From NCBI RefSeq assembly GCF_016862795.1, contig NZ_BONQ01000021.1:62001-126000 (forward strand): DNA of 64,000 nucleotides, written 5' to 3'. A program made the translations under genes and the position numbers. The notes under the pieces are model-generated. The model ran no database searches, was not told where the DNA came from, and worked only from the letters and a program-made list of their open reading frames with translations. Shown here piece by piece: positions 23,124 to 32,945 of the stretch. Origin of the DNA: Dactylosporangium siamense. Its GTDB lineage: Bacteria > Actinomycetota > Actinomycetes > Mycobacteriales > Micromonosporaceae. Positions within the stretch are counted from its first letter, which is position 1. Every line of letters begins with the position of its first letter.

Positions 23124-23549
23124 ATGCTGATCCCTCGTAAGCCCCCGAAGGGCTTCCGCAAGCCGCACCACCCGGACCGGCACGGCCCGGCCAAGGGCGG
23201 CACCCGCGTGGTCTTCGGCGAGTTCGGTATCCAGGCTCTCGAGCCGGCATACATCACGAACCGCCAGATCGAGGCCGCTCGTATCGCCATGACCCGCCAC
23301 ATCAAGCGTGGCGGCAAGGTCTGGATCACGATCTTCCCGGACCGCTCCATCACCAAGAAGCCGGCCGAGACCCGCATGGGTTCCGGCAAGGGTTCCCCCG
23401 AGTGGTGGGTGGCCAACATCAAGCCGGGCCGGATCCTGTTCGAGATGTCGTTCCCGAACGAGCAGATCGCCCGCGAGGCAATGCGCCGCGCGATCCACAA
23501 GCTTCCGCTGAAGTGCCGGATCGTCACGCGTGAAGGGGCTGATGTCTGA
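23124..23549 (+). CDS. rplP: 50S ribosomal protein L16
   Basis: This 141-residue L16 starts [21 protein letters not shown] and contains [30 protein letters not shown], the family signature near the A-site tRNA. It ends [12 protein letters not shown] and overlaps rpmC by one base. Confidence 0.98.
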   Translation: MLIPRKPPKGFRKPHHPDRHGPAKGGTRVVFGEFGIQALEPAYITNRQIEAARIAMTRHIKRGGKVWITIFPDRSITKKPAETRMGSGKGSPEWWVANIKPGRILFEMSFPNEQIAREAMRRAIHKLPLKCRIVTREGADV

Positions 23550-23788
23550 TGGCCGCCGGAATCAAGGCGACCGACCTGCGCGAGCTGTCCGACGAGAGCC
23601 TGGTCGAGAAGCTTCGGGAAGCGAAGGCGGAGCTGTTCAACCTCCGCGTCCAGTCGGCCACCGGCCAGCTGGACAACCACGGGCGGTTGCAGGTCATCCG
23701 CAAGGACATCGCCCGGATCTACACGATCATGCGCGAGCGCGAGCTGGGTCTCTCAGCGGCGCCCGACGCTGTGGCTGAGGTGGCATGA
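23549..23788 (+). CDS. rpmC: 50S ribosomal protein L29
   Basis: This 79-residue L29 has the core [34 protein letters not shown], the two-helix hairpin of the family, and a short C-terminal extension ending APDAVAEVA. It lies beside L23 at the tunnel exit. The start overlaps the rplP stop and the end overlaps rpsQ by 4 bp. Confidence 0.97.
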   Translation: MAAGIKATDLRELSDESLVEKLREAKAELFNLRVQSATGQLDNHGRLQVIRKDIARIYTIMRERELGLSAAPDAVAEVA

Positions 23789-24072
23789 GCATGAGCGAGC
23801 AGACGACCGAGAGCACCGAGGTGCGCGGCCGCCGCAAGGTCCGCGAGGGCCTGGTGGTCAGCGACAAGATGAACAAGACCGTCGTCGTGGCGGTCGAGGA
23901 CCAGGTCAAGCACCCGCTGTACGGCAAGGTCATGCGCCGCACCAACAAGCTCAAGGCGCACGACGAGCAGAACGCGTGCGGTGTCGGCGACCGGGTGCTG
24001 CTCATGGAGACCCGGCCGCTGTCCGCCACCAAGCGTTGGCGGGTCGTGGAGATCCTCGAAAAGGCCAAGTAA
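23785..24072 (+). CDS. rpsQ: 30S ribosomal protein S17
   Basis: This 95-residue S17 has a short acidic N-terminal extension ([15 protein letters not shown]) and the core [23 protein letters not shown] with ending [22 protein letters not shown] second ATG at 23791 is an alternative start; the first overlaps rpmC by ATGA and is preferred. It is the last gene before the large intergenic hairpin, as in S10 operons that end at rpsQ. Confidence 0.97.
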   Translation: MSMSEQTTESTEVRGRRKVREGLVVSDKMNKTVVVAVEDQVKHPLYGKVMRRTNKLKAHDEQNACGVGDRVLLMETRPLSATKRWRVVEILEKAK

Positions 24073-24090
24073 GGCCGTCGTTCCGCCAAG

Positions 24091-24129
24091 CTCGGCACCG
24101 GCCGTTGTCGAACAGCGACCGGTGCCGAG
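24091..24129 (+). terminator. Large hairpin between rpsQ and rplN
   Basis: CTCGGCACCGG (24091-24101) and CCGGTGCCGAG (24119-24129) pair perfectly over 11 bp, and the inner bases can pair further (CGTTG/CAGCG). It marks the classical S10/spc operon boundary and could be a partial terminator or processing site. There is no T tract. Confidence 0.65.
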
Positions 24130-24154
24130 AACTGGCAGACATTAGGAGACAAGC

Positions 24155-24523
24155 GTGATTCAGCAGGAGTCGCGGCTGCGCGTCGCCGACAACACGGGTG
24201 CCCGGGAGATCCTGTGCATCCGTGTGCTCGGTGGCTCGGGTCGCCGCTATGCAGGCATCGGCGACATCATCGTGGCCACCGTGAAAGACGCCATCCCGGG
24301 CGCCGGCGTGAAGAAGGGCGATGTGGTCAAGGCCGTCATCGTCCGGACCACCAAGGAACGGCGCCGTCCGGACGGGTCATACATCCGGTTCGACGAGAAC
24401 GCCGCCGTGATCATCAAGGATGGCGGTGACCCCCGTGGTACCCGCATCTTCGGCCCGGTCGGGCGTGAGCTCCGGGACAAGCGTTTCATGAAGATCATCT
24501 CGCTCGCGCCGGAGGTGTTGTAA
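24155..24523 (+). CDS. rplN: 50S ribosomal protein L14
   Basis: This 122-residue L14 starts at GTG ([29 protein letters not shown]) after AGGAGACAAGC. The family segment [30 protein letters not shown] is intact. L14 forms part of the intersubunit bridge and binds RsfS. It begins the spc-type gene set, 82 nt after rpsQ. Confidence 0.98.
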   Translation: MIQQESRLRVADNTGAREILCIRVLGGSGRRYAGIGDIIVATVKDAIPGAGVKKGDVVKAVIVRTTKERRRPDGSYIRFDENAAVIIKDGGDPRGTRIFGPVGRELRDKRFMKIISLAPEVL

Positions 24524-24525
24524 CC

Positions 24526-24840
24526 ATGAAGGTCAAAAAGGGCGACACCGTCCTGGTCATCGCAGGCAAGGACAAGGGCACCCGGGGCAAGGTCCTCACC
24601 GCCCTCCCGCGCGAGGACAAGGTCATCGTCGAGGGCGTCAACCGCGTCAAGAAGCACACCCGCATCCGCACCACCCAGCGTGGTTCGAAGACCGGTGGCA
24701 TCGTGACCCAGGAAGCCGCCATCCACGTCTCGAACGTGATGGTGATCGACTCGGACAACAAGCCGACCCGCGTCGGTGCCCGCATCGACGAGGACGGCGT
24801 CAAGACCCGCACGTCGCGTCGCTCCGGTAAGGATCTGTGA
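24526..24840 (+). CDS. rplX: 50S ribosomal protein L24
   Basis: This 104-residue L24 starts [23 protein letters not shown], the KOW motif, and includes [11 protein letters not shown] and [17 protein letters not shown]. It initiates 50S assembly. It starts 2 nt after rplN. Confidence 0.98.
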   Translation: MKVKKGDTVLVIAGKDKGTRGKVLTALPREDKVIVEGVNRVKKHTRIRTTQRGSKTGGIVTQEAAIHVSNVMVIDSDNKPTRVGARIDEDGVKTRTSRRSGKDL

Positions 24841-25403
24841 TGACGACGGTCGACAAGGTGAACCCGCGCCTCAAGCAGCGTTACCGCGACGAGATCGCGG
24901 GCCAGCTGCAGGAGCAGTTCAAGTACGCCAACGTGATGCAGATCCCCGGCGTGGTCAAGGTCGTCGTCAACATGGGCGTCGGCGAAGCGGCCCGCGACTC
25001 GAAGCTGATCGACGGTGCGGTCCGCGACCTCGCCACGATCACCGGCCAGAAGCCGCAGATCCGCAAGGCGACCAAGTCCATCGCGCAGTTCAAGCTGCGT
25101 GAGGGCATGCCGATCGGCGCGAAGGTCACCCTCCGCAACGACCGCATGTGGGAGTTCCTCGACCGGCTGCTGTCGATCGCACTGCCGCGTATCCGCGACT
25201 TCCGCGGTCTGGACGGGCGCAAGCTCGACGGCAACGGCAACTACACCTTCGGTCTCACCGAGCAGTCGGTGTTCCACGAGATCGACCAGGACCGCATCGA
25301 CCGGCCGCGAGGGATGGACATCACCGTGGTCACCACCGCTTCCACGGACGAGGAAGGTCGCGCGCTGCTCAAGCTGCTCGGCTTCCCGTTCCGTGAGAAC
25401 TAG
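24840..25403 (+). CDS. rplE: 50S ribosomal protein L5
   Basis: This 187-residue L5 contains [63 protein letters not shown] and the ending [18 protein letters not shown]. It binds 5S rRNA and contacts P-site tRNA. I prefer the ATG at 24840 to the GTG at 24837 because the AAGGA at 24829-24833 is then 6 nt away, not 3. Confidence 0.97.
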   Translation: MTTVDKVNPRLKQRYRDEIAGQLQEQFKYANVMQIPGVVKVVVNMGVGEAARDSKLIDGAVRDLATITGQKPQIRKATKSIAQFKLREGMPIGAKVTLRNDRMWEFLDRLLSIALPRIRDFRGLDGRKLDGNGNYTFGLTEQSVFHEIDQDRIDRPRGMDITVVTTASTDEEGRALLKLLGFPFREN

Positions 25404-25415
25404 GAGAACTGACCA

Positions 25416-25601
25416 ATGGCGAAGAAGGCCCTAGTCCTCAAGGCCGCCGCGAAGCCCAAGTTCGCGGTCCGCGCATACACCCGCTGCCAGCGCTGCGGCC
25501 GGCCCAAGGCCGTGTACCGGAAGTTCGGGCTGTGCCGCGTGTGCATCCGTGAGATGGCGCACCGGGGCGAGCTGCCCGGCGTTTCCAAGGCCTCCTGGTA
25601 A
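25416..25601 (+). CDS. rpsZ: 30S ribosomal protein S14 type Z (zinc-binding)
   Basis: This 61-residue short S14 contains [20 protein letters not shown], two CxxC pairs that bind zinc, then [18 protein letters not shown]. It is the short zinc-containing form, as opposed to the longer zinc-free paralog (about 101 residues) that many actinobacteria encode elsewhere under Zur control. It lies between rplE and rpsH as usual. AGGAG lies upstream of the start. Confidence 0.97.
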   Translation: MAKKALVLKAAAKPKFAVRAYTRCQRCGRPKAVYRKFGLCRVCIREMAHRGELPGVSKASW

Positions 25602-25665
25602 ACCTCCTTCGCCGTAGGCCCGCCCACAGCGGCGAGGAACCGCGGCGAGAAAGGCTGACAAAGCA

Positions 25666-26073
25666 ATGACCATGACCGACCCGATCGCAGACATGCTGAC
25701 GCGTCTGCGTAACGCCAACCAGGCGTACCACGACCGCGTGACGATGCCCTATTCGAAGATCAAGGCGAACATCGCCGAGGTGCTCAAGTCCGAGGGCTAC
25801 GTGTCCTCGTGGCAGGTTCAGGAGCCGGAAGAGGGCAAGGTCGGCAAGACGCTGATCGTTGAACTCAAGTACGGCCAGAGCCGTGAGCGCAGCCTCGCCG
25901 GCATCCGCCGGGTCTCGAAGCCCGGTCTGCGGGTGTACGCGAAGTCGGTGGAGATGCCGCGCGTGCTCGGTGGCCTCGGTGTGGCCATCATCTCGACGTC
26001 CCAAGGGCTGCTCACCGACCGGCAGGCCCGCAAGCGAGGGGTGGGCGGGGAAGTCCTCGCCTACGTCTGGTAA
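25666..26073 (+). CDS. rpsH: 30S ribosomal protein S8
   Basis: This 135-residue S8 starts [23 protein letters not shown] and contains [32 protein letters not shown] and the ending [12 protein letters not shown] second ATG at 25672 is an alternative start. S8 binds 16S helix 21 and in E. coli represses the spc operon. Confidence 0.97.
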   Translation: MTMTDPIADMLTRLRNANQAYHDRVTMPYSKIKANIAEVLKSEGYVSSWQVQEPEEGKVGKTLIVELKYGQSRERSLAGIRRVSKPGLRVYAKSVEMPRVLGGLGVAIISTSQGLLTDRQARKRGVGGEVLAYVW

Positions 26074-26086
26074 GGGAGAGCCTTCA

Positions 26087-26629
26087 ATGTCTCGAATCGG
26101 ACGTAAGCCCATCGCGGTGCCCACCGGCGTCGACCTGAAGGTCGATGGCCAGGTCGTCACCGTCAAGGGACCCAAGGGCGAGCTGAGCCACACCCTCGCC
26201 GAGCCCATCACGTTGGAGAAGGCCGAAGACGGCACCTACAACGTCGTGCGCCCCAACGACGAGCGCAAGGCGAAGGAGCTGCACGGCCTGTCCCGCACGC
26301 TCATCGCCAACATGGTCATCGGCGTCACCGAGGGCTACCGCAAGAGCCTCGAGATCGCCGGCACCGGTTACCGCGTCACCGCGAAGGGCAGCGACCTGGA
26401 GTTCGCGCTCGGGTTCTCCCACCCCGTGCTCGTGACGCCCCCTCCGGGCATCACGTTCACCGTCGAGCGGCCGACGCTGTTCCACATCGCCGGCATCGAC
26501 AAGCAGCAGGTGGGCGAGGTCGCCGCCAACATTCGCAAGATCCGCCCGCCGGAGCCGTACAAGGGCAAGGGCGTGAAGTACCAGGGCGAGGTCATCCGCC
26601 GTAAGGCTGGAAAGGCAGGCAAGAAGTGA
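26087..26629 (+). CDS. rplF: 50S ribosomal protein L6
   Basis: This 180-residue L6 starts [21 protein letters not shown] and contains [46 protein letters not shown] and the ending [23 protein letters not shown], the full family layout. GGGAGAG precedes the ATG. It overlaps rplR by 4 bp. Confidence 0.98.
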   Translation: MSRIGRKPIAVPTGVDLKVDGQVVTVKGPKGELSHTLAEPITLEKAEDGTYNVVRPNDERKAKELHGLSRTLIANMVIGVTEGYRKSLEIAGTGYRVTAKGSDLEFALGFSHPVLVTPPPGITFTVERPTLFHIAGIDKQQVGEVAANIRKIRPPEPYKGKGVKYQGEVIRRKAGKAGKK

Positions 26630-27021
26630 GCGCCACGCTGCTCAAGCGCCGCAACTCCGGCGGCGCCGCCGCGGCGCGCCGCACCGGGCGTGCACGCCGG
26701 CACTTCCGCATCCGCAAGCACGTCAGTGGCACCGCCGAGCGTCCCCGCCTGGTCGTCACCCGCTCGCTGCGGAACATCACCGCGCAGATCGTCGACGACC
26801 TCAAGGGCCACACGCTGGCCTCGGCCTCGACGCTCGACACGAGCATCCGTGGCACCGACGGCGACAAGAAGGCGCTGGCCAGCAAGGTCGGCACCCTCCT
26901 CGCCGAGCGGGCGAAGGCCGCGGGTGTCGGCAAGGTCGTCTTCGACCGTGGCGGAAACCGTTACGCCGGCCGCATCGCGGCCCTGGCTGACGCCGCCCGC
27001 GAAGCCGGACTCGAATTCTAG
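26626..27021 (+). CDS. rplR: 50S ribosomal protein L18
   Basis: This 131-residue L18 starts at GTG overlapping the rplF stop. The core [28 protein letters not shown] and the ending [28 protein letters not shown] are family-typical. The N-terminus before residue 20 is Ala/Arg-rich. L18 binds 5S rRNA. Confidence 0.97.
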   Translation: MSATLLKRRNSGGAAAARRTGRARRHFRIRKHVSGTAERPRLVVTRSLRNITAQIVDDLKGHTLASASTLDTSIRGTDGDKKALASKVGTLLAERAKAAGVGKVVFDRGGNRYAGRIAALADAAREAGLEF

Positions 27022-27035
27022 GAAAGGAAACGTTC

Positions 27036-27662
27036 ATGCCTGGTCCTCAGCGCAGGGGCGGCGGGTCCGGCGGTAGCAACACCGAAGGTGGCGGCCGTCG
27101 CGAGAATCGTCGTGACGGAGGCGGCCGCGGTAACGCGCCCGCCGAGAAGACCCCCCACCTCGAGCGGGTCGTCGCGATCAACCGTGTCGCCAAGGTCGTC
27201 AAGGGTGGTCGGCGCTTCAGCTTCACCGCCCTCGTCATCGTCGGTGACGGCGACGGCACCGTCGGCGTCGGTTACGGAAAGGCCAAGGAGGTGCCCGCGG
27301 CCATCGCCAAGGGTGTCGAGGAGGCCAAGAAGCACTTCTTCAAGGTGCCGCGGATCGCTGCGTCGATCCCGCACCCGGTGATCGGCGAGGACGCCGCCGG
27401 CGTCGTGCTGCTCAAGCCGGCCTCCGCCGGTACCGGTGTCATCGCCGGCGGTCCCGTGCGTGCCGTCCTGGAGTGCGCGGGCATCCATGATGTCCTCTCC
27501 AAGAGCCTCGGGTCCTCCAACGCGATCAACATCGTCCACGCGACGGTGGCGGCGCTGAAGAAGCTCGAGTCGCCGGAAGCCGTGGCCGCGCGCCGTGGTC
27601 TGCCGGTCGAAGACGTTGCGCCGGCCGCGATGCTGGCCCAGCGTGCCGGGGCGGGTGCATAG
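27036..27662 (+). CDS. rpsE: 30S ribosomal protein S5
   Basis: This 208-residue S5 has a Gly/Arg/Asn-rich extension of about 40 residues, then the core [31 protein letters not shown]. It contains the ribosomal-ambiguity region [24 protein letters not shown] and [19 protein letters not shown]5 contributes to decoding accuracy. GAAAGGAAA precedes the ATG. Confidence 0.97.
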   Translation: MPGPQRRGGGSGGSNTEGGGRRENRRDGGGRGNAPAEKTPHLERVVAINRVAKVVKGGRRFSFTALVIVGDGDGTVGVGYGKAKEVPAAIAKGVEEAKKHFFKVPRIAASIPHPVIGEDAAGVVLLKPASAGTGVIAGGPVRAVLECAGIHDVLSKSLGSSNAINIVHATVAALKKLESPEAVAARRGLPVEDVAPAAMLAQRAGAGA

Positions 27663-27664
27663 TC

Positions 27665-27847
27665 ATGGCTCGCCTGAAGGTCACCCAGATCCGGTCCCAG
27701 ATCGGCACCAAGCAGAACCAGCGCGACACGCTGCGTTCGCTCGGCCTGAAGCGGATCCGCGACGTCGTCGTCAAGGAAGATCGTCCGGAGATCCGCGGCA
27801 TGATCCACACCGTGACGCACCTGGTCACCGTGGAAGAGGTGGAGTAA
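27665..27847 (+). CDS. rpmD: 50S ribosomal protein L30
   Basis: This 60-residue L30 starts [31 protein letters not shown] and ends [16 protein letters not shown], a complete short bacterial L30. It starts 2 nt after rpsE. Confidence 0.97.
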   Translation: MARLKVTQIRSQIGTKQNQRDTLRSLGLKRIRDVVVKEDRPEIRGMIHTVTHLVTVEEVE

Positions 27848-27851
27848 TCCG

Positions 27852-28313
27852 ATGACGATCAAGCTGCACCACCTGCGGCCCGCCCCGGGCGCCAAGACCG
27901 CGAAGACCCGTGTGGGTCGCGGTGAGGGCTCCAAGGGCAAGACCGCCGGTCGTGGCACCAAGGGCTCCAAGGCCCGCAAGAACATCTCAGCGGCGTTCGA
28001 GGGCGGGCAGATGCCCCTCCACATGCGCCTGCCGAAGCTCAAGGGCTTCAAGAACCGCAACCGGATCGAGTTCCAGGTTGTCAACCTGGCCCGCCTTGCG
28101 GAGCTCTTCCCGAAGGGCGGCACGATCGGGGTCGACGAGCTCGTCGACGCCGGCGCCGTCCGCAAGGGCGAGCTCGTCAAGGTCCTCGGCGACGGGGAGC
28201 TCGGCGGGGTGAAGCTGCAGGTCAGCGCGCACAAGTTCAGCGCGTCGGCCCGTGAGAAGCTCGAAGCGGCGGGCGGCTCCGCCACGCTGCTCGGCGGCTC
28301 CGCAGCTGAGTAG
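27852..28313 (+). CDS. rplO: 50S ribosomal protein L15
   Basis: This 153-residue L15 has [35 protein letters not shown], the basic N-terminal extension that threads into 23S rRNA, then [18 protein letters not shown] and the C-terminal domain ending [15 protein letters not shown]. It is the last ribosomal gene before a terminator and secY. Confidence 0.97.
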   Translation: MTIKLHHLRPAPGAKTAKTRVGRGEGSKGKTAGRGTKGSKARKNISAAFEGGQMPLHMRLPKLKGFKNRNRIEFQVVNLARLAELFPKGGTIGVDELVDAGAVRKGELVKVLGDGELGGVKLQVSAHKFSASAREKLEAAGGSATLLGGSAAE

Positions 28314-28325
28314 GCAACGCGCTAC

Positions 28326-28362
28326 CGTGGCGTCCACCGGAGCACATCGGGTGGGCGCCACG
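28326..28362 (+). terminator. Terminator after rplO
   Basis: A 13-bp stem (28326-28338 with 28350-28362), with one G-U pair, closes an 11-nt loop starting 13 nt after the rplO stop. secY, 175 nt further on, therefore probably has its own promoter. A weak candidate is GTGATG-17 bp-TAGAGT just upstream of 28434. Confidence 0.7.
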
Positions 28363-28537
28363 CGGCGCCTCAGTACCACCTGAAAAGCTGAGGGATCGCC
28401 AGGGCGTGATGTGCTGCGGGCATGCTGTTAGAGTCCGTTGCGCAGTAACACGCTCGTCATCCGCTCAGCAGTAACACCGGCACCACCAGGACCCCACCTC
28501 GTCGGCCACTCGGCCGCCTTGCGCAGGAGGAAGAACG

Positions 28538-29875
28538 TTGCTCTCCGCCTTTGCCAGCGCGTTTCGCACGCCTGACCTGCGCAACAAAATTCTGTTCACA
28601 TTGCTCATGATCGCGCTGTACCGGGTCGGGGCCACGCTCCCCAGCCCCGGTGTGTCGTTCGGCAATGTGCAGAAGTGCCTCGACATCGTCGAGAGCGGCG
28701 CCGACAACCAGGTCTTCACTCTGTTGAACCTGTTCTCCGGTGGCGCGCTGCTGCAACTTTCAGTCTTCGCGCTGGGCATCATGCCCTACATCACCGCGAG
28801 CATCATCCTGCAGCTGCTGACGGTCGTGATCCCGCGGCTGGAGCAGCTCCGCAAGGAGGGCCAGTCCGGCCAGGCGAAGATCACCCAGTACACGCGCTAC
28901 CTCACCCTCGGGCTCGGCGTCCTGCAGGCCTCGGCGTTCGTCGCCCTGGCGCGGTCCGGCCAGCTCTTCGGTGGCGCCTGCGACCAGACCCAGTTCCCGG
29001 TCATCCCGGACACCGGCAAGATCCCCCTGTGGCTCACCCTCACCGCGCTCGTCATCACGATGACCGCCGGCACGGGCATGGTCATGTGGTTCGGTGAGCT
29101 CGTCACCGACCGCGGCGTCGGCAACGGCATGTCCGTCCTGATCTTCACCTCGATCGCCGCCCGCCTCCCCAACGAGGGCATCACGATCTGGCAGGACGAC
29201 AAGACCACCTTCTTCGTGGTGGTCGGCCTGGCCGTCGTCGTCATCGCCTTCGTGGTCTTCCTGGAGCAGGCCCAGCGTCGCATCCCGGTGCAATACGCGA
29301 AGCGGATGATCGGCCGCCGCATGTACGGCGGGACCTCCACCTACATCCCGCTGAAGGTCAACCAGGCGGGTGTCATCCCGGTCATCTTCGCCTCCTCGCT
29401 GCTCTACCTGCCGCAGCTGGCGACCTCGTTCGCCGGTCAGGACACGACCAACCGGACCATCCTCTGGATCAACCGGAACATCGTGGCCCAGGACAAGCCG
29501 GCGCATATCATCCTCTACTTCATGTTGATCATCTTCTTCACGTACTTTTACGTGTCGATCACGTTCAACCCCACTGAGGTCGCGGACAACATGCGCAAGT
29601 ACGGCGGCTTCGTCCCCGGTATCCGCCCCGGCAAGCCGACCGCCGAGTATCTTGACTTCATCCTCAGCCGCATCACCCTCCCCGGCGCGCTCTACCTGGG
29701 CATCATCTCGATCCTGCCCAACCTGCTCATCGGGATCGTCGGTGGCGGACAGGCTCTGCAGAACTTCCCGTTCGGCGGCACCGCGGTGCTCATTATTGTT
29801 GGTGTGGGCCTCGAGACGGTGAAGCAGATCGAGAGCCAGCTCATGCAGCGCAACTACGAAGGGTTCCTCCGGTAG
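28538..29875 (+). CDS. secY: Protein translocase subunit SecY
   Basis: This 445-residue membrane protein starts at TTG ([21 protein letters not shown]), supported by AGGAGGA 7 nt upstream. It shows the expected ten transmembrane segments, with SECY signatures [17 protein letters not shown] and [13 protein letters not shown] and the cytoplasmic loop [16 protein letters not shown]. SecY is the channel of the SecYEG translocon in the cytoplasmic membrane. It shares one base with adk, so secY-adk-map is one transcript. Confidence 0.97.
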   Translation: MLSAFASAFRTPDLRNKILFTLLMIALYRVGATLPSPGVSFGNVQKCLDIVESGADNQVFTLLNLFSGGALLQLSVFALGIMPYITASIILQLLTVVIPRLEQLRKEGQSGQAKITQYTRYLTLGLGVLQASAFVALARSGQLFGGACDQTQFPVIPDTGKIPLWLTLTALVITMTAGTGMVMWFGELVTDRGVGNGMSVLIFTSIAARLPNEGITIWQDDKTTFFVVVGLAVVVIAFVVFLEQAQRRIPVQYAKRMIGRRMYGGTSTYIPLKVNQAGVIPVIFASSLLYLPQLATSFAGQDTTNRTILWINRNIVAQDKPAHIILYFMLIIFFTYFYVSITFNPTEVADNMRKYGGFVPGIRPGKPTAEYLDFILSRITLPGALYLGIISILPNLLIGIVGGGQALQNFPFGGTAVLIIVGVGLETVKQIESQLMQRNYEGFLR

Positions 29876-30528
29876 TGAGGCTGGTGCTGGTAGGTCCCCC
29901 CGGGGCGGGCAAGGGGACCCAGGCCGAGTTCATCGCCGCGCACCTCGCCGTGCCCAAAATCTCCACCGGCGACATCTTCCGCGCCAACGTCGGGCAGGGC
30001 ACCCCGCTCGGCGTCGAGGCGAAGCGCTACATGGACGCAGGCCAGCTCGTGCCCGACGAGGTCACCATCAACATGGTGTCCGACCGGCTGGCCGAGGGGG
30101 ACGCCGCCGACGGCTTCCTCCTCGACGGCTTCCCCCGCACCGTCCCGCAGGCCAACGCCCTCGACAAGCTCCTCGCCGACCTCGGCACCGGACTCGACCT
30201 GGTCCTGGAGCTCGTCGTGGAGAACGAAGAGGTCATCCGGCGGCTCTCCGGCCGCCGGACCTGCCGGGGCTGCGGCAAGATCTGGCACGTCGAGTTCGAC
30301 GCACCCGTCCACGAGGGCGTGTGCGACCGCTGCGGCGGCGAGCTCTTCCAGCGCGACGACGACAAGGCCGAGACGATCGCCGAGCGCCTGAAGGTCTACG
30401 CCCGCGACACGTCCCCCCTTGTCGACTACTTCGGCGCGCAGGGCAAGCTGGTGGGCATCGACGCCACCGGGCCGGTCGAGGACGTGACGGTCCGCGCGAT
30501 CGACGCCCTGCGCTCCTACGGCGGCTGA
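29875..30528 (+). CDS. adk: Adenylate kinase
   Basis: This 217-residue enzyme starts at a GTG overlapping the secY stop. The P-loop [10 protein letters not shown] lies at residues 7-16, the NMP-binding segment [18 protein letters not shown] follows, and [10 protein letters not shown] is the family signature. The LID contains CRGCGKIWH and CDRCGG, four cysteines typical of zinc-containing adenylate kinases. It converts ATP and AMP to two ADP in the cytoplasm. secY-adk-map is a conserved order. Confidence 0.97.
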   Translation: MRLVLVGPPGAGKGTQAEFIAAHLAVPKISTGDIFRANVGQGTPLGVEAKRYMDAGQLVPDEVTINMVSDRLAEGDAADGFLLDGFPRTVPQANALDKLLADLGTGLDLVLELVVENEEVIRRLSGRRTCRGCGKIWHVEFDAPVHEGVCDRCGGELFQRDDDKAETIAERLKVYARDTSPLVDYFGAQGKLVGIDATGPVEDVTVRAIDALRSYGG

Positions 30529-30531
30529 CCG

Positions 30532-31371
30532 GTGGCGCACCAGGTCGAGATCGAGCTCAAGACACCCGAAGAGATCGGCCAGATGCGCCGCGCCGGTCTC
30601 GTCGTCGCCGACGCCCTCGCCCGCATGCGGGCCGCCGTCGCGCCCGGCGTCTCCACCGCCGACCTCGACGCGATCGCCGAGGAGACCATCCGGGCCGCCG
30701 GCGCCATCCCCTCCTTCAAGGGCTACCACGGCTACCCGGCCTCGATCTGCTCGTCCGTCAACGACCAGGTCGTGCACGCCATCCCCAGCGCCCGCCAGGT
30801 CCTGCGGGCCGGCGACCTCATCTCCATCGACTGCGGCGCCGAGCTCGACGGCTGGCACGGCGACGCCGCGATCACCGTCGGCGTCGGCGACATCAGCAAC
30901 GACCTGCGCCGCCTGGTGACCGTCGCCGAGGACGCGATGTGGGCCGGCATCGCGGCCGCCGCCCGCGGCGTCCGCTCCGGCAAGGGCCGCCTCACCGACA
31001 TCTCCTTCGCGATCCAGTCCGCGGTGCGCAAGGCCGGCCGCTACGGCATCGTCGACGGCTACGGCGGCCACGGCATCGGCAGCGCCATGCACCAGGACCC
31101 CTTCGTCGAAAACTCCGGCCGCCCCGGCAAGGGCCCGGCGCTGCGCCCCGGCATGGCCCTCGCCATCGAGCCGATGATCACCAAGGGCAAGCCGAAGGTC
31201 GCCGAACTCGACGACGGCTGGACCGTGGTCACCGTCGACGGCTCCGTCGCCGCCCACGTCGAACACACCATGGCCATCTGCGACGACGGCGTCTGGGTCC
31301 TCACCGCCGTCGACGGCGGCCGGGCGCGGCTGGGCGAGCTCGTCACCGCGCGGCAGCAGGTCAGCGCGTAG
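30532..31371 (+). CDS. map: Type I methionine aminopeptidase
   Basis: This 279-residue enzyme starts at GTG ([22 protein letters not shown]), 3 nt after adk. The metal ligands fall in [15 protein letters not shown] (two Asp), [15 protein letters not shown] (His), LAIEPMIT (Glu) and HVEHTMAI (Glu). It removes initiator methionine from new proteins. No N-terminal zinc finger is present. infA is usually next, but here a gene-poor stretch and a DUF1707 gene intervene. Confidence 0.96.
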   Translation: MAHQVEIELKTPEEIGQMRRAGLVVADALARMRAAVAPGVSTADLDAIAEETIRAAGAIPSFKGYHGYPASICSSVNDQVVHAIPSARQVLRAGDLISIDCGAELDGWHGDAAITVGVGDISNDLRRLVTVAEDAMWAGIAAAARGVRSGKGRLTDISFAIQSAVRKAGRYGIVDGYGGHGIGSAMHQDPFVENSGRPGKGPALRPGMALAIEPMITKGKPKVAELDDGWTVVTVDGSVAAHVEHTMAICDDGVWVLTAVDGGRARLGELVTARQQVSA

Positions 31372-31479
31372 CTCACCCATGCGGGCTCCGGTCCGTCGAG
31401 CTCCAGGTCCGCTGCTCCCGTCAGCCACCGGTCGGCCGCGGACGGCCTCCCTGCCAGGTCCGCGGACAGTTGCGCAGCC

Positions 31480-31633
31480 GCGACCTGGCGGTCGCGACAA
31501 GCCCCGCGCGACCTGGCGGTCCGTGACAGGCCCCGCGCGACCTTGCGGTCCGTGACAAGCCCCGCCACCTGGCGGTCCGTGACAAGCCCCGCGACCTTGC
31601 GGTCCGTGACAGGCCCCGCGACCTGGCGGTCGG
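31480..31633. repeat. Minisatellite of six 27-29 bp tandem units
   Basis: Six units begin at about 31482, 31510, 31539, 31566, 31593 and 31620. The consensus is GACCTGGCGGTCCGTGACA followed by AGCCCCGC, with T/G and A/G variation. The last three steps are exactly 27 bp. Both strands stay open through it, but the codon content is odd and no ribosome site or family is seen, so I treat it as non-coding. Confidence 0.85.
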
Positions 31634-32228
31634 CCCGCGTCCGCAGCCAGTCCGCCTCGGCCGCGACGCGACCGTCCCGGCCGCGACCGTTCGGACCAGA
31701 CACCCATCGCCCCGTGTTCCGCCCTCAACGCCCTCACCCCGCGACTCGTCGAACTCACCCGCCGCCCGTGATCGAGGTCGTGTGCTGGGTTTCGGCGTGA
31801 ATGTCCGGGTGTTGTCGTCCGCGGATCGGTGGTCGAAGTCGATCGGCCACCGATGATGAACGCGAGCGGTGTCACCACCTCGACGAGGAAGTGCGCCGGT
31901 TGCCAGGCGGCCCCGGTTTACCTGTCGTCGGTGATCGAAGTCGTGTGGTGGTTGCCGGGCGGCGGTGGGGCGGCTTCGATCACGGACGCCGGGCGGCGCG
32001 GCGGGGGCTTTCGGCGGGGTGGCCGGGTGGCGTTGTCGGGCGTGGACCGGGGAATGGGCGTCGGCGACGGGCCGTTGTGCCAGGCGGGTTCAGCTGGCAC
32101 TCCCGTCACGGTGGTCATGGTGGTGGGCGGTGGTCGCACCGTGGCGGCTTTTGCAACGGTGGGGTGGAAGAGCGGCGTGCGCGGATGGGATGCTTCTCGT
32201 GCGGGAACGTGACTCGGGGAGGGTGGCA
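31634..32228. other. Gene-poor intergenic stretch with dispersed repeats
   Basis: No convincing gene is visible. GTGATCGAGGTCGTGTGCTG (31768-31787) recurs as GTGATCGAAGTCGTGTGGTG (31931-31950). An 8-bp inverted repeat, ATCGGTGG with CCACCGAT, lies at 31825-31854. A plus-strand frame at 31829-32212 (127 residues, Gly/Val-rich) matches no family I know and is probably spurious. The stretch looks like decayed or mobile-repeat DNA. Confidence 0.55.
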
Positions 32229-32759
32229 ATGGCGGTGGCGGACCGGCGGGAGAACCTGCGCGCAGCCGACGTCGACCGGCAGTTCGTGGCTGAGCGGCTC
32301 AAGGCGGCGGTCGACGAGGGGCGGCTGTCGCTCGGGGAGTATGACGACCGGCTCAAAGAGACCTATGCCGCCCGGACGTATGGCGACCTCGACGTGATCC
32401 TCAGCGACCTGCCCGGCTTCCGCCCCGTCGACAGCGCCGCGATCGCGCCGGCCAGTGGCTATGCGGCCGCGCCGACGAGCCCGGCGCCCGAGTCCGGCGG
32501 CAGGGGCCAGTTCGGCCGCCAGCCGCACTGGCTGCTCGGCATCTGGAGCGGCTGGCTGATCGCCGTCACCGTCAACGTGGTGATCTGGGCCTTGGTCAGC
32601 ATCTCCAACGGCGAGGCGGTCTACTTCTGGCCGATGTGGGTCGCCGGGCCGCTCGGTGCGGTGCTCCTCGCGACGTCGGTGAGCACCTATCTGGCCGGTG
32701 GGCCGGACGCCGCGCGGGAGCTGAAGCGGGAGCGCAGGCGGCAGCGCCGGGAGCGTTGA
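32229..32759 (+). CDS. DUF1707 domain membrane protein
   Basis: This 176-residue protein starts MAVADRRENLRAADVDRQFV after GGGGAGGG. Residues 10-62 match the DUF1707 (SHOCT-like) pattern: RAADVDRQFVAERLKAAVDE, GRLSLGEYDDRL, AARTYGDLDVILSDLP. A Pro/Ala/Gly linker follows, then two transmembrane segments at about 105-125 and 133-153 and a very basic C-terminus (KRERRRQRRER). DUF1707 proteins are common in actinobacteria and mostly uncharacterised. It stands alone between the gene-poor stretch and infA. Confidence 0.88.
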   Translation: MAVADRRENLRAADVDRQFVAERLKAAVDEGRLSLGEYDDRLKETYAARTYGDLDVILSDLPGFRPVDSAAIAPASGYAAAPTSPAPESGGRGQFGRQPHWLLGIWSGWLIAVTVNVVIWALVSISNGEAVYFWPMWVAGPLGAVLLATSVSTYLAGGPDAARELKRERRRQRRER

Positions 32760-32768
32760 GACCCCGAT

Positions 32769-32798
32769 TTGGTGCAACGCGTTCACCGCGCGTAGACT
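32769..32798 (+). promoter_or_regulatory. Probable infA promoter
   Basis: TTGGTG (32769-32774) and TAGACT (32793-32798) are 18 bp apart. The same GATTTGGTG context occurs at the rplJ promoter. The leader to infA would be about 140 nt. Confidence 0.55.
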
Positions 32799-32945
32799 CG
32801 GCGATTGGCGCAAAGCGTCCACTCAGGCATGCCCCCACGCGCTTCTAGTGGCAGGCCTGAGCCGCGGCTGGCGCGGACCCCCCGTGGGGTCCGTGAAAAG
32901 GATGCGAGCGTCAACACCCAACCCGATCGTCAGGTAGCGGAGGAC

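Noticed and set aside
31480-31633. Possible CRISPR array
   Set aside because: The 27-29 bp units are tandem with no unique spacers, and no cas genes are near.
29854-31878. 674-residue minus-strand frame opposite adk and map
   Set aside because: It covers two well-conserved plus-strand genes and the minisatellite; repeats in it come from the DNA repeat only.
31829-32212. 127-residue Gly/Val-rich plus-strand frame
   Set aside because: No ribosome site, no family, and it lies in repeat-containing gene-poor DNA. It remains possible but unsupported.
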